The position numbers and the translations under genes were made by a program. The notes beneath the pieces are model-generated. The model worked only from the letters and a program-made list of their open reading frames with translations. It was not told where the DNA came from and did not search any database. A stretch of 64,000 bases of DNA from Candidatus Rokuibacteriota bacterium (GTDB lineage Bacteria; Methylomirabilota; Methylomirabilia; Rokubacteriales; CSP1-6): assembly GCA_003221695.1 (NCBI GenBank), contig QHSX01000069.1:1-64000 (forward strand). Reading direction: 5' to 3'. Each line of letters opens with the position of its first letter. The first letter of the stretch is position 1. This document shows, one piece after another, positions 18,399-26,607 of the stretch.

Positions 18399-18455
18399 GC
18401 AACGCGCGAGTCGGCGAATCGTTCCCAGGGAACGGGCGCGCGCCCGCGGCGTTGG
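18399..18455. promoter_or_regulatory. Divergent ECF-type promoter pair sharing one palindromic -35 element
   Basis: GTTCCCaGGGAAC (18421-18433) is a perfect inverted repeat. Rightward, GGGAAC (18428-18433) is followed after 16 bases by CGTTGG (18450-18455). Leftward, GGGAAC (18426-18421) is followed after 16 bases by CGTTGC (18404-18399). Both fit the GGAAC/CGTC-like pattern used by ECF sigma factors. The rightward promoter would serve the exported-protein/cupredoxin operon, the leftward one the sigma factor itself. Confidence 0.7.
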
Positions 18456-18464
18456 CAGGGGCGA

Positions 18465-18504
18465 GAGGCAACGCTTAGAGGTGAGGCAACGGTTAATGAG
18501 GCAA
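18465..18504 (+). repeat. Short direct repeats in the 5' leader of the cupredoxin operon
   Basis: GAGGCAACGCTTA (18465-18477) and GAGGCAACGGTTA (18483-18495) differ by one base and lie 18 bp apart. A shorter third copy, GAGGCAA, is at 18498-18504. They lie just downstream of the predicted ECF start point, so they would be in the leader RNA or act as protein sites. Confidence 0.5.
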
Positions 18505-18530
18505 AAACAACACACAGAGGAGAGGAGACC

Positions 18531-18827
18531 ATGAAACGGCATTTGGCGATCTTTGCCACAGCGGCGGCGCTGTCCCTTCCCGCTCTCGTCGAGGCCGGGA
18601 GCAAGACGGTGATCTCACCGGACGCGATGGCGGCTCCCGCGGCGCGAGGGTCGGTCGACGCCGCCGCGGCGTTGACGGATCTGCTTGCGGAGAAAGGGTT
18701 GATCACCCCGCAGGAGCAGAAGGACTTGACGCACCCGATGGGAGCGCCTTCAGTCGACGAGAAGGCACTGCGGGAATACTTCCGGACGGCGCCGTACCGC
18801 AACGGGTCGGACATCGGTAATGGTTAG
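18531..18827 (+). CDS. Small exported protein of unknown function
   Basis: A 98-residue product with a strong ribosome site (GAGGAGAGGAG) before ATG 18531. The signal peptide ([23 protein letters not shown]) is followed by a short acidic-helical domain including [20 protein letters not shown], similar to the short-helix motif seen in many small secreted proteins. No cysteines occur. It is the first gene of the predicted ECF-controlled operon, 22 bases before the cupredoxin. Confidence 0.7.
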   Translation: MKRHLAIFATAAALSLPALVEAGSKTVISPDAMAAPAARGSVDAAAALTDLLAEKGLITPQEQKDLTHPMGAPSVDEKALREYFRTAPYRNGSDIGNG

Positions 18828-18849
18828 CGAAGGCAGAAAGGGGTTCACG

Positions 18850-19197
18850 ATGAAGCCGCGAAACACGACCGCACGGTGGCCGTGGCGGGCCGCGATCGTC
18901 GCGGGGTTGGCCCTGGCCGCCCTGACGGCGGCGCACGCCTCGGCAGCGAGCTCGGCCGCCGTCGATATCAATGAGTTCAAGTTCGCGCCGGCGGTGCTCA
19001 CGGTCCCGGTAGGTACGACGGTGACGTGGATCAATCACGATGAAGAGCCGCACACGGTCACGTCCGCGACGGGCGCGTTCGGCTCCACCGGGCTCAGCAA
19101 CGAGGAAACGTTCGCGCAGACGTTCACCCGTCCCGGCACCTACGCGTACTTCTGCGCGCTGCACCCGCACATGAAGGCAACCCTGATCGTGAAATAG
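18850..19197 (+). CDS. Cupredoxin (plastocyanin/amicyanin-like type 1 copper protein)
   Basis: The 115-residue protein has a signal peptide ending near AHASAASS and a single cupredoxin domain opening VDINEFKFAPAVLTVPVGTTVTWINHD. All four type 1 copper ligands are visible: His in EEPHTVTS, Cys in YAYFCALHP, His in CALHPHM and Met in PHMKATL. It would carry single electrons or copper in the periplasm. ATG 18850 follows AAAGGGG; the longer GTG 18820 start is less likely. It is the middle gene of the ECF-linked operon. Confidence 0.92.
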   Translation: MKPRNTTARWPWRAAIVAGLALAALTAAHASAASSAAVDINEFKFAPAVLTVPVGTTVTWINHDEEPHTVTSATGAFGSTGLSNEETFAQTFTRPGTYAYFCALHPHMKATLIVK

Positions 19198-19225
19198 CTC
19201 GTCGACCCAACACAAGGAGGCGGAG

Positions 19226-20149
19226 ATGGACCGCATCGATCGTCGCGGATTTCTCGAGTGCATGGCCTGGGCGGGCGCGGGTGTCCTCTGGACCGCCGCC
19301 GGCGGCGTGGTGTCCTCGCGCCTGATCTCCTCGGCGGAGGCCGCGGAAGCGGCGGCCGGCAGCTTCAGCTTCGTCCAGATCAGCGACACGCACATCGGCT
19401 TCAAGGGACAGGCGAACGGCGACCCGGTGGCGACGCTCCAGCAAGTGGTGGACCGTGTCAACGCCCTCGAGCCCGCGCCGGCGTTCGTGCTTCACACGGG
19501 TGACCAGACCCACGGCCAGAAAGCGGGCGCCTTCGACACTGTTGCCGAGATCTTGAAGGGTGTGCGGACCGAGCGCATCCTCTACGTCCCCGGCGAGCAC
19601 GACGTCTTCCTGGACGGCGGCAAGGAGTATCTCGGCCGCTACGGCAAGGAGACGGTCGGCGGACGCGGCTGGCAGAGCTTCGACTACAAGGGCACGCACT
19701 TCGTCGGCCTCGTCAACGTGCTCAAGTACAAGGGCGAGGGTGTGGGCGCGCTCGGCGAGGACCAGATCGAGTGGCTCGAGAGGGACCTGGCCCCGCTCTC
19801 GGGCAGCACGCCGCTGATCGTCTTCGCGCACGTACCGCTCTGGTCGGTCTACCCCCAGTGGGGCTGGGTCACCGAAGACGCCGAGCGCGCTCTGGCCCAC
19901 CTCCGGCGCTTCGGCTCCGTCACCGTGCTCAACGGTCACATCCACCAGGTGCTCCAGAAGGTGGAAGGACACGTCAGCTTCCACACGGCGATGTCGACAG
20001 CATTTCCGCAACCGGCGCCCGGCAGTGCGCCCGCGCCCGGACCGATGAAGATCCCGGAGAGCGAAGCGCGGCGCATGATCGGCGTGACCGAGGTGACGTA
20101 CGTGCCCGGCACGCATCCGCTCGCCGTCGTCGACTCGACGCTGGGCTAA
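19226..20149 (+). CDS. Tat-exported metallophosphoesterase
   Basis: The 307-residue protein begins MDRIDRRGFLECMAW, a twin-arginine signal, followed by a hydrophobic core. Calcineurin-type motifs follow in order: ISDTHIG (about residue 52), HTGDQTHG, PGEHDVF in place of GNHD/E, and NGHIHQ near 236. The family hydrolyses phosphomono- or diesters with a two-metal centre. Tat export implies folding with metal in the cytoplasm. AAGGAGG lies 8 bases before the ATG. It is the third gene of the operon with the cupredoxin. Confidence 0.88.
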   Translation: MDRIDRRGFLECMAWAGAGVLWTAAGGVVSSRLISSAEAAEAAAGSFSFVQISDTHIGFKGQANGDPVATLQQVVDRVNALEPAPAFVLHTGDQTHGQKAGAFDTVAEILKGVRTERILYVPGEHDVFLDGGKEYLGRYGKETVGGRGWQSFDYKGTHFVGLVNVLKYKGEGVGALGEDQIEWLERDLAPLSGSTPLIVFAHVPLWSVYPQWGWVTEDAERALAHLRRFGSVTVLNGHIHQVLQKVEGHVSFHTAMSTAFPQPAPGSAPAPGPMKIPESEARRMIGVTEVTYVPGTHPLAVVDSTLG

Positions 20150-20252
20150 CCGTGAGGTCTCAAACAGGCTAGCGGAGGCGCGAGAGCGAGCGCTGGGCGC
20201 CGGGCAACCCGAACCGATCACCCTGCATCCAAATCACCGGGGGAGGTACGCG

Positions 20253-20891
20253 ATGACCGTGGCCGAGCTCTGGCGGTACCCGGTGAAGTCGCTCGGCGGC
20301 GAACGGCTCGGCGTGGCCGAGCTCTCCGACAACGGCATTGGCGGAGACCGGGTGGTCCACGTGCGGGACGGTCGGGGCCGAGTCATCACGGCCCGGACCC
20401 GGCCCCACTTGCTCGGCCTGCGCGGTACCCTCGGCCCCGACGGCGAGCCGCTGGTGGGCGGCCGCCCCTGGACCAGCGCCGAGGTGGCCGCATCGGTGCG
20501 GGCGGCGGCCGGGCCCGACGTCGAGCTCGTGCGTTACGACGGGCGCGACCGGTTCGACGTCCTGCCGCTCCTGGTCGCCACCGACGGCGCCATCGCCCGA
20601 CTCGGGGTGGACCACCGGCGGCTCCGACCCAATATCGTCATCGCCGGGGTGGAAGACCTGGCTGAGCGCACCTGGCCCGGTCGCCGGCTCCGCATCGGGG
20701 AAGCTGTCATCGGGGTGGCCCAGCTCCGCTCGCGTTGTGTGATGACGACGTTCGATCCCGACACGCTGGTGCAGGACGTCGGCGTCCTGCGCCGCATCGC
20801 CTCTGAGTTCGGCGGGCGCATGGCCCTCGACTGCGACGTGATCCACGGCGGCCGCCTCGCCGTCGGCGATCCCGTCGAACTGATAGATTAA
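20253..20891 (+). CDS. MOSC-domain protein
   Basis: A 212-residue protein with the MOSC N-terminal beta-barrel signature VAELWRYPVKSLGGERL and GIGGDRVVHV, and a core MOSC segment RSRCVMTTFDPDTLVQDVGVLR containing the conserved cysteine. Relatives bind molybdenum cofactor or transfer sulfur, as in mARC/YiiM types. GGGGGAGG precedes ATG 20253. It follows the metallophosphoesterase by about 100 bases on the same strand; whether it belongs to the ECF operon is unclear. Confidence 0.85.
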   Translation: MTVAELWRYPVKSLGGERLGVAELSDNGIGGDRVVHVRDGRGRVITARTRPHLLGLRGTLGPDGEPLVGGRPWTSAEVAASVRAAAGPDVELVRYDGRDRFDVLPLLVATDGAIARLGVDHRRLRPNIVIAGVEDLAERTWPGRRLRIGEAVIGVAQLRSRCVMTTFDPDTLVQDVGVLRRIASEFGGRMALDCDVIHGGRLAVGDPVELID

Positions 20892-20972
20892 GACGCGATC
20901 GCGACGTCCGCCTTGATGCGACCCGGGCGGGCCGTCATGACGTAACCCCGGTCACCGAGCAGGATTGTCTCG
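20888..20972 (-). pseudogene. Remnant of an ABC transporter ATPase gene (3' part)
   Basis: Bases 20897-20972 match 23991-24066 inside the downstream ATPase gene at 70 of 76 positions, same strand. The reading LLGDRGYVMTARPGRIKADV aligns with LLGDRVHVMTARPGRIKAEV of the intact gene. No Walker motifs remain and there is no start, so it is a fragment, probably left by duplication or recombination. Confidence 0.8.
20897..20972. repeat. 76-bp direct repeat, copy A (copy B at 23991-24066)
   Basis: The two copies are about 92 percent identical, in the same orientation and 3.1 kb apart. They flank the FG-GAP remnant, the MFS gene and the dienelactone-hydrolase-like gene. Confidence 0.75.
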
Positions 20973-21016
20973 AGAGTCAGCCAGAGCGCCGTGTCGACCG
21001 TGGTTATCCGCCGGCG

Positions 21017-21232
21017 ATGCCAGGTATGCCCGACCCAATTTTCAGGGGTTCCCCCGCATCCGAACCCAGCAGTCTGCTGATTGTCCCCGGGATTTTCGGT
21101 GCCGGCCTCGGCTCTGTCTCCGTGACCAGTGGTGACTTCAATGGCGACGGGGCGCAGGACCTGGTCGTGGCGAACCGCTATTCCAACGACGTCTCGGTCC
21201 TGATCAACAAGACTACCCACCCGCCCCATTAG
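21017..21232 (+). pseudogene. FG-GAP/VCBS repeat fragment
   Basis: A 71-codon reading frame contains one clear FG-GAP unit, SGDFNGDGAQDLVVANRYSN followed by DVSVLIN, which is a calcium-binding blade of surface beta-propeller proteins. It lacks a signal peptide and the several blades a functional protein needs. It lies in a 740-base gap with other debris. A degraded end of a larger surface protein gene is the likeliest explanation. From 21233 to 21632 I see no convincing gene. Confidence 0.6.
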
Positions 21233-21632
21233 CGATGAAACACTGCTCGAGGGTCTCCTGATGAAGCGGCGCCTCGTCGGCCGGCGAGGGTGAGGATAGC
21301 CGCAGAGGAAACTCAACGTCCGCTCAGCCGTGCGACGAGCGCGGGAAATTCTTCCAGCGATGCCAGTGTGAATTCTGGTTTCTCGCGCTTCGCCGTTGAT
21401 CTGCTCTTCCGACGACGACTCTCGAGGCCGCGGATGTCTCGCTGACATCGACCGACCCCTTCCCGACACAGACCCGATTGCACTGACCGCCGAAAGTCCG
21501 CCAGCAAGCGAGCTTGCATGACGCCGGTCTCTGGCACGGTTGCTGCTCCTTTGCCGTCTGGCTCGCACCGCCTGGAACAGGCGCGCAGGACTCCGGGTCA
21601 AGGCCCGGTAGCGAAGCCGGCACGAAGAGAAT

Positions 21633-23102
21633 GTGGAGAACAAAACGCCCCGCCATCCGATCGACCGTGTAGCCTCGGCCCCCTCGGTCCCGCAGCCGGG
21701 CGAGTCGCTGCCCGGCAGTGCCCCCGCCCTCGCGGCGGCCCCTGTCCCGGGACCGGCCGCGCGCCGCGGGGACGCTGGGCGCCACGTCGGGTCGGTGCGA
21801 GCCTCGCTGCGCGCCTCGTGCGCCGAGGGCGCCGTCTCCGAACTCTTCGCCGCCTGCGCTGGCGGCGCCGTCCTCACCGCGTGGGCCCTCTCCCTGGGGG
21901 CGACGCCGCTCGTCATCGGGCTCGTCGGGGCGCTTCCCCTCGCCTCTCAAGTCCTGCAGCTCCCGGGCGCATGGCTGACCCTGAGCTTCGGACCCAAGGT
22001 CGTCGCGGTCATAACGATCGGCGCGGCGCGGCTCATCTGGCTACCCATGGTCGTGCTGCCATTCGTCCGGCTGACGACCGAGACGAAGCTCCAGCTCTTC
22101 GTGGTCGTCGTGGCGGCCGCCGCGATCCTCGGCGTTCTCGGCAACAACGCCTGGACGGCGTGGATGGGCGATCTTGTGCCGGGGAGAATTCGCGGCCGCT
22201 TCTTCAGCCGACGGACCGTTTGCATGACGCTGGTCGGCACGACCGCCTCGCTCGCAGCAGGTATGATCCTCGACGCGTTAACCCCGCGCGGGTGGAAGGG
22301 GCACGCCCTCGGCGGGCTCTCGGCGGTGGCCTGCCTTGCAGGGATGGTGAGTGTTTATCTTCTCCTCCGCCAGCACGGTCCCAGGCTGGATGCCGGGCGC
22401 GAGCGGCCCCGCTGGGGACTGATCGCCGACGCCGCCCGCGACCCGAGAGCGCGACCGTTCCTCTGGTACCTCCTCGCCTGGAACAGCGCGGTCGGTCTCT
22501 CGGCAAGCTTCTTCTCGTATCACATGCTCAGCAACCTGGCGACAGGCTTTGCCATCGCGGCCCTTCACGGAGTCGCCGTGGCCGCGGTCCGCATCGTCTC
22601 AGCGCCGCTGTGGGGTCGTGCGGTGGACCGCTTCGGCGCGCGGCCAGTGCTCGTCGTTTGCTCCTTTGGCATCGCCGCGGTGCCCGCAATCTGGCTCTTC
22701 CCCACGCCGGCGTTCCTGTGGCCCCTCGCCCTGGAGGCCGCACTCTCCGGTGCCCTCTGGGGCGGCCACGGGCTCGCGGCGATGGATCTGACGGTCGACC
22801 TCTCGCCGGCTCAGGCGCGTCCCTTTTACGTCGCCGTCTTCGCGGCCGCGAGCGGGGTGGGGTTCGCGGCGGCGTCGGTGCTGGCGGGACTCGTCGCGGT
22901 CAGCCTACCGGACCGGTTCGAGCTGCTCGGGCAGACGTGGGCGAACCTTCACGTGCTGTTCTTCTTGTCGGCCGTGGGGCGCGCAGCTGCGGGGTTCGCC
23001 GCCCTTCCGATCAAGGAGCGTGGTGCACTCGGCGTGTCCGAGTTTCTCCGCGTGCTCGGCGCTCGGGCAGCGGGTAGGCTCGGGTGGTCGCCGTCGAGTT
23101 AA
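21633..23102 (+). CDS. Major facilitator superfamily transporter
   Basis: A 489-residue multi-pass protein. After a proline- and alanine-rich, poorly conserved N-terminal 60 residues come alternating hydrophobic helices such as LVIGLVGALPLASQVLQLPG and VVVAAAAILGVLGNNAWTAWMGDLVP. The cytoplasmic motif GRIRGRFFSRRT matches the loop of the MFS group seen near methyltransferases and in YbfB-like exporters. The GTG start at 21633 may be too far upstream. Substrate unknown. Its stop overlaps the stop of the convergent hydrolase gene. Confidence 0.78.
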   Translation: MENKTPRHPIDRVASAPSVPQPGESLPGSAPALAAAPVPGPAARRGDAGRHVGSVRASLRASCAEGAVSELFAACAGGAVLTAWALSLGATPLVIGLVGALPLASQVLQLPGAWLTLSFGPKVVAVITIGAARLIWLPMVVLPFVRLTTETKLQLFVVVVAAAAILGVLGNNAWTAWMGDLVPGRIRGRFFSRRTVCMTLVGTTASLAAGMILDALTPRGWKGHALGGLSAVACLAGMVSVYLLLRQHGPRLDAGRERPRWGLIADAARDPRARPFLWYLLAWNSAVGLSASFFSYHMLSNLATGFAIAALHGVAVAAVRIVSAPLWGRAVDRFGARPVLVVCSFGIAAVPAIWLFPTPAFLWPLALEAALSGALWGGHGLAAMDLTVDLSPAQARPFYVAVFAAASGVGFAAASVLAGLVAVSLPDRFELLGQTWANLHVLFFLSAVGRAAAGFAALPIKERGALGVSEFLRVLGARAAGRLGWSPSS

Positions 23103-23734
23103 CCCGACGAGAGCGACCGGAGGAAGGCCAGGGTTCGATCCCAGGCCAAGACGGCGGCCGTGCCTGAGAAGGCCGGCAACTTCTCGTTCATGAAGGAGTG
23201 GTCGGCGTCATAGTAGTGGAACGTTACTCGCTTACCCTCGTGAAGCAGGTGTCGTTCGGCGTCGCGAACGGCATCGACCGACACGAACACATCACGGAGC
23301 GAGAAGTGGCCCAAGACAGGGATGCCAAGCCGGTGAAACTCGCCCCGCGGTGTCGCGTAGAACATGATCACCCCTGAGAGCCCCTCGACCTCGCGGGCGC
23401 TCCGAAAGCTCAGCCCGCCCCCCATGGAGAAACCGAGCACCGCGACGCGTGGCGTCCCCCGGTCTCGCAGGTGCGCCATGCTGGCCGAGACTTGATGGAC
23501 CGCGTTTTTCGGGTCCAGTGCTCTCATCAGTTCGAGCGCCTGGTCCACTGACGTCGCCGTAGCGCCGCGGTAGAGATCCGGGGCGAGGGCTGAGAACCCG
23601 GCTCCGGCTAACCGGTCGCAGAAGTCTGGGACATTCGAGTTTGGGCTGAAAAGTCCGTACGCCTCGTGTAGGACGATGACGGCGAGCGGCCCGTGCGCTC
23701 CGGCAAAATATCCCGTCGAAAGGACTTCTCCCAC
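23099..23734 (-). CDS. Dienelactone hydrolase family protein (serine type)
   Basis: The 211-residue product matches the DLH fold: LAVIVLHEAYGL, a nucleophile elbow VLGFSMGGGLSF and YDADHSFMNE with the catalytic His. Classical dienelactone hydrolases use cysteine at the elbow; this one has serine, as many uncharacterised family members do, so it is better called a DLH-like esterase. The gene sits between the MFS gene and the taurine-type ABC operon, inside the 76-bp direct repeats. Confidence 0.82.
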   Translation of the reverse strand: MGEVLSTGYFAGAHGPLAVIVLHEAYGLFSPNSNVPDFCDRLAGAGFSALAPDLYRGATATSVDQALELMRALDPKNAVHQVSASMAHLRDRGTPRVAVLGFSMGGGLSFRSAREVEGLSGVIMFYATPRGEFHRLGIPVLGHFSLRDVFVSVDAVRDAERHLLHEGKRVTFHYYDADHSFMNEKLPAFSGTAAVLAWDRTLAFLRSLSSG

Positions 23735-23879
23735 CCCTCCTCCTCAGATGCGGGCACAGCTCACGCTCTGCCCTCTGATCGCCGCCTCCTTTTCAGGACC
23801 GACTGTCTGCGCCTTTCGCCCGTGGCAAGCCGGCCTCGTCCGCCGACGCGGAAGCGCCTGGCACCCGGTCGGGCGCCGC

Positions 23880-24656
23880 TCAGCTCATCGCGCGGACCGC
23901 CTCTTCGTGGATCAGCGCCATGATGCGCCGCTTGATAACAATGAACTCGTCCGCGGTCAGCACACCGACCGAGCGGGGCCGCGGGATGTCGATCGCGACC
24001 TCCGCCTTGATGCGGCCCGGCCGGGCCGTCATGACGTGAACCCGGTCACCGAGCAGGATTGCCTCGTCGATGTCGTGGGTGATGAAGAGCACCGTCTTGT
24101 GGGAATGCTCCCAGATCTTGAGCAGAAGCTCCTGCATGAGCGAGCGGGTCTGGCTGTCGAGCGCGCCGAACGGCTCGTCCATGAGCAGGATGTCGGGGTC
24201 GTTGGCGAGCGCCCGAGCGAGTGCCACGCGCTGCATCATGCCGCCCGAGAGTTGCTTGGGGTAGGCGCGCTCGAAGCCTTCGAGGCCGACTTCCGCGATG
24301 AAGCGGCGCGCGACCGCGGCGCGCTCTTCGGCGGCCATGCCCCCGAGCTTGAGGCCGAACTCGAGGTTGTCCTGCACGGTGAGCCAGGGAAACAGCGTGT
24401 AGGACTGGAACACCATGCCGCGGTCCTTGCCCGGCCTGGTGACCAGCTTGCCGTCCAGATAGATGGCGCCCGCGGTCGGCTGGATCAAGCCGGCGACCAG
24501 CCGTAGCAGGCTGGATTTGCCACAGCCCGACGGGCCTACGATGACCGAGAACTCGTTCTCGTCGACCTCGAGGGAGATGCGGTCGAGTGCCGTGACCGGG
24601 CGTCCCATCCGCGGCGTGAAGCGCAGGACGACGTTGTCAATGCGCAGCTTGCCCAT
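23880..24656 (-). CDS. ABC transporter ATP-binding protein, taurine/sulfonate/nitrate type
   Basis: A 258-residue nucleotide-binding subunit with Walker A GPSGCGKSSLL, signature LSGGMMQRVALARAL, Walker B ILLMDEPFGALD and switch FITHDIDEA, in the SsuB/TauB/NrtD group. It powers the permease and binding protein encoded just upstream in the same operon (19-base gap to the permease). A 76-base piece near its 3' end is duplicated at 20897. Substrate class (organosulfur, nitrate or thiamin precursor) cannot be fixed. Confidence 0.92.
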   Translation of the reverse strand: MGKLRIDNVVLRFTPRMGRPVTALDRISLEVDENEFSVIVGPSGCGKSSLLRLVAGLIQPTAGAIYLDGKLVTRPGKDRGMVFQSYTLFPWLTVQDNLEFGLKLGGMAAEERAAVARRFIAEVGLEGFERAYPKQLSGGMMQRVALARALANDPDILLMDEPFGALDSQTRSLMQELLLKIWEHSHKTVLFITHDIDEAILLGDRVHVMTARPGRIKAEVAIDIPRPRSVGVLTADEFIVIKRRIMALIHEEAVRAMS

Positions 24657-24675
24657 GGTCGGCGGACCGCGCGCC

Positions 24676-25479
24676 TCAGGGGTTGCTCGCCCAAGGCAGC
24701 AGCCAATCCCGGATCAACTTGAAGAGCTGGTCGGAAATCAGGCCGAGCAGGCCGATCACCATGATGCCCAGGAAGATCTGGTCGGTGAACAGCCCGCGCG
24801 AGGCGTTGAGGATGAGGTAGCCGAGCCCCTTGTTGCCAGCGACCAGCTCGGCGACCACGAGATAGGTCCAGGCCCAGCCGAGGGTCACCCGGAGCGTGTC
24901 CATGACGCCTGGCATGGTGGCAGGGATCAGCACGCGCGTCACCACCGTGCGCCGATCCGCGCCGAGCGTGTAGGAGACGTCGAGCAGATCCTGGGAAACG
25001 CCGCGCGACACGTCGGCGATCAGAATGAGCTGTTGGAAGAAGGTGCCGATGAAGATGACGGCGATCTTTTCCTCGATGCCGATGCCGACCCAGAGGATGA
25101 GCAATGGGATCAGGGCCGAGACCGGGAGATAGCGAACGAAATTGGTGACCGGCTCGACCGCCGCCTCGACGATCTTGAAGCTGCCCATCAGGATGCCGAG
25201 CGGCACCGAGATCAACGAGGCGATGATGAAGCCCGACATGATCTCGGTGACGCTCGCCGTCGTGTTCACCAAGAGGGAGCCGTCCCGGGCCATGTCGATG
25301 CCCGCCTGGAGGACGGCGACGGGCGTCGGCAGGAAATCCGAGCGCACCAGCCCGCCATAGCTGAGCGCACACCAGGCGAGCAGCCCGCCGAGTCCCACGA
25401 GCGCACTCACCGTGAGGTAGACCCGCCGTGGGATCTCCCTTCTCGGTGCGGTATACGCCTCGAGGAAGGAGGCGATCAT
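24676..25479 (-). CDS. ABC transporter permease, SsuC/TauC-like
   Basis: ATG 25479 gives 267 residues with about six transmembrane helices. The BPD-type loop SYTLGADRRTVVTRVLIPATMPGVMD is the ATPase-docking motif. The ATG overlaps the binding-protein stop as ATGA, so translation is coupled. A longer open frame upstream is the shadow of the binding-protein gene in another frame and is not part of the product. Confidence 0.92.
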   Translation of the reverse strand: MIASFLEAYTAPRREIPRRVYLTVSALVGLGGLLAWCALSYGGLVRSDFLPTPVAVLQAGIDMARDGSLLVNTTASVTEIMSGFIIASLISVPLGILMGSFKIVEAAVEPVTNFVRYLPVSALIPLLILWVGIGIEEKIAVIFIGTFFQQLILIADVSRGVSQDLLDVSYTLGADRRTVVTRVLIPATMPGVMDTLRVTLGWAWTYLVVAELVAGNKGLGYLILNASRGLFTDQIFLGIMVIGLLGLISDQLFKLIRDWLLPWASNP

Positions 25480-26462
25480 TCGTTGACGAATTCGTAGTCG
25501 ATAAGATCGCTGGGCGTCGTCTTCACCTGGATCTTGCCGTGGCCGGACCACACGTCGATGGCGTCCTTGACGGTCTGGGAGAGCGGGCCCGGGTTGGCTT
25601 TGGTGCCGAAGAACTTCTTGTTGTCCTCGGCGCCGTAGAACTTGATGCCGGGCAGCGTCTCGGCGAACACCTTCGGGTCCTTGAGCCAACCGCCCACGCC
25701 CTTGGCCATGATCTGATTGGCCTCGTCGGGATGGGCGCGCTGATAGGCCACGGCCTCGTTCCACGCCGCGACGATGCCCTTGAGCCCCTTCTTGTGCTTG
25801 GCGACGAACTCCTTCGGAACGATGAACACATCGGTGATCAGGCCGGGCGTCTTCGAGCTGTCGGTCAGGAGATGGCCGTGCTCGCTCGCCTTGCCGCGGC
25901 TGAGCCAGGGCTCCCAGGTCACCGCTGCGTCGACCTTCTTGGCCACGAACGCGCTCCCCGCGTCCGCCGCCGTCATGTTGACTGTCTGCAGGTCGGATTC
26001 CTTGAGACCGGCCTTGGCCAGCAGCACGTTGAGATAGAACTGCGACACCGAGCCCTCGTTGACGGCGACCTTCTTGCCCTTGAGATCCTTGATCGACTTG
26101 ATGTCCTTGGTCGCGACGATGCCGTCGCCGCCGTTCGAATCGTCGATCGCCGCCACGTATTTGAAGTCGTCCGCCTTCTTGAGGTAGAGCAGCGCCGTGT
26201 CGACCGTGCTCGCGATGACGTCGATCTGCCCGGCGCGCAGCGCCGTGAAGCGCAGCTTCGGATCCTCCATCACCGTAAGGTCCACATCGACGCCGTGGTT
26301 CTTGAAGAACCCCTTGTCGCGCGCGATGTAGAGCGGCCCATAGCCCACCCAGGTGGAATGGGCGATCTTGATCGTCTCGGCCGCCGCGGGGCTGGAGCCG
26401 ATCGAGCCGCCGACCAGGGCCCATGCCGCCACTGCCAGGGCAGCACTGAGAAGTTTTCGCAT
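25476..26462 (-). CDS. ABC transporter substrate-binding protein, NMT1/SsuA-like
   Basis: A 328-residue periplasmic protein with signal peptide MRKLLSAALAVAAWALVGG to SPAAAE, then TIKIAHSTWVGYGPLYIARDKGFFKNHGVDVDL, the typical opening of taurine/sulfonate/thiamin-precursor binding proteins. Further landmarks are LRAGQIDVIASTVDTAL and DLKGKKVAVNEGSVSQFYLN. GGGAGGG precedes the ATG. It is the first gene of a three-gene importer operon. The 140 bases upstream hold no gene. Confidence 0.92.
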   Translation of the reverse strand: MRKLLSAALAVAAWALVGGSIGSSPAAAETIKIAHSTWVGYGPLYIARDKGFFKNHGVDVDLTVMEDPKLRFTALRAGQIDVIASTVDTALLYLKKADDFKYVAAIDDSNGGDGIVATKDIKSIKDLKGKKVAVNEGSVSQFYLNVLLAKAGLKESDLQTVNMTAADAGSAFVAKKVDAAVTWEPWLSRGKASEHGHLLTDSSKTPGLITDVFIVPKEFVAKHKKGLKGIVAAWNEAVAYQRAHPDEANQIMAKGVGGWLKDPKVFAETLPGIKFYGAEDNKKFFGTKANPGPLSQTVKDAIDVWSGHGKIQVKTTPSDLIDYEFVNE

Positions 26463-26607
26463 GCGTGACCCTCCCTGAGTTCGAGTGGCCGTGACCGTGC
26501 GATGCAGTCTAGTGTTCGGGGATACTAATGTAGCTCTCGCACCTGCACAAGCAGGGCCGCCGCAGGGTGAGGAGGAGGAGCGAGACCGCCGGCGAGGAGC
26601 CGGGTTG

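Noticed and set aside
21313-21632. Minus-strand frame ending TLASLEEFPALVARLSGR
   Set aside because: The ending looks protein-like but the rest of the frame does not, and I cannot match it to a family, so it was not called a gene or pseudogene.
24676-26424. 582-codon minus-strand frame
   Set aside because: The upstream half overlaps the binding-protein gene in another frame. The permease starts at 25479 with ATGA coupling.
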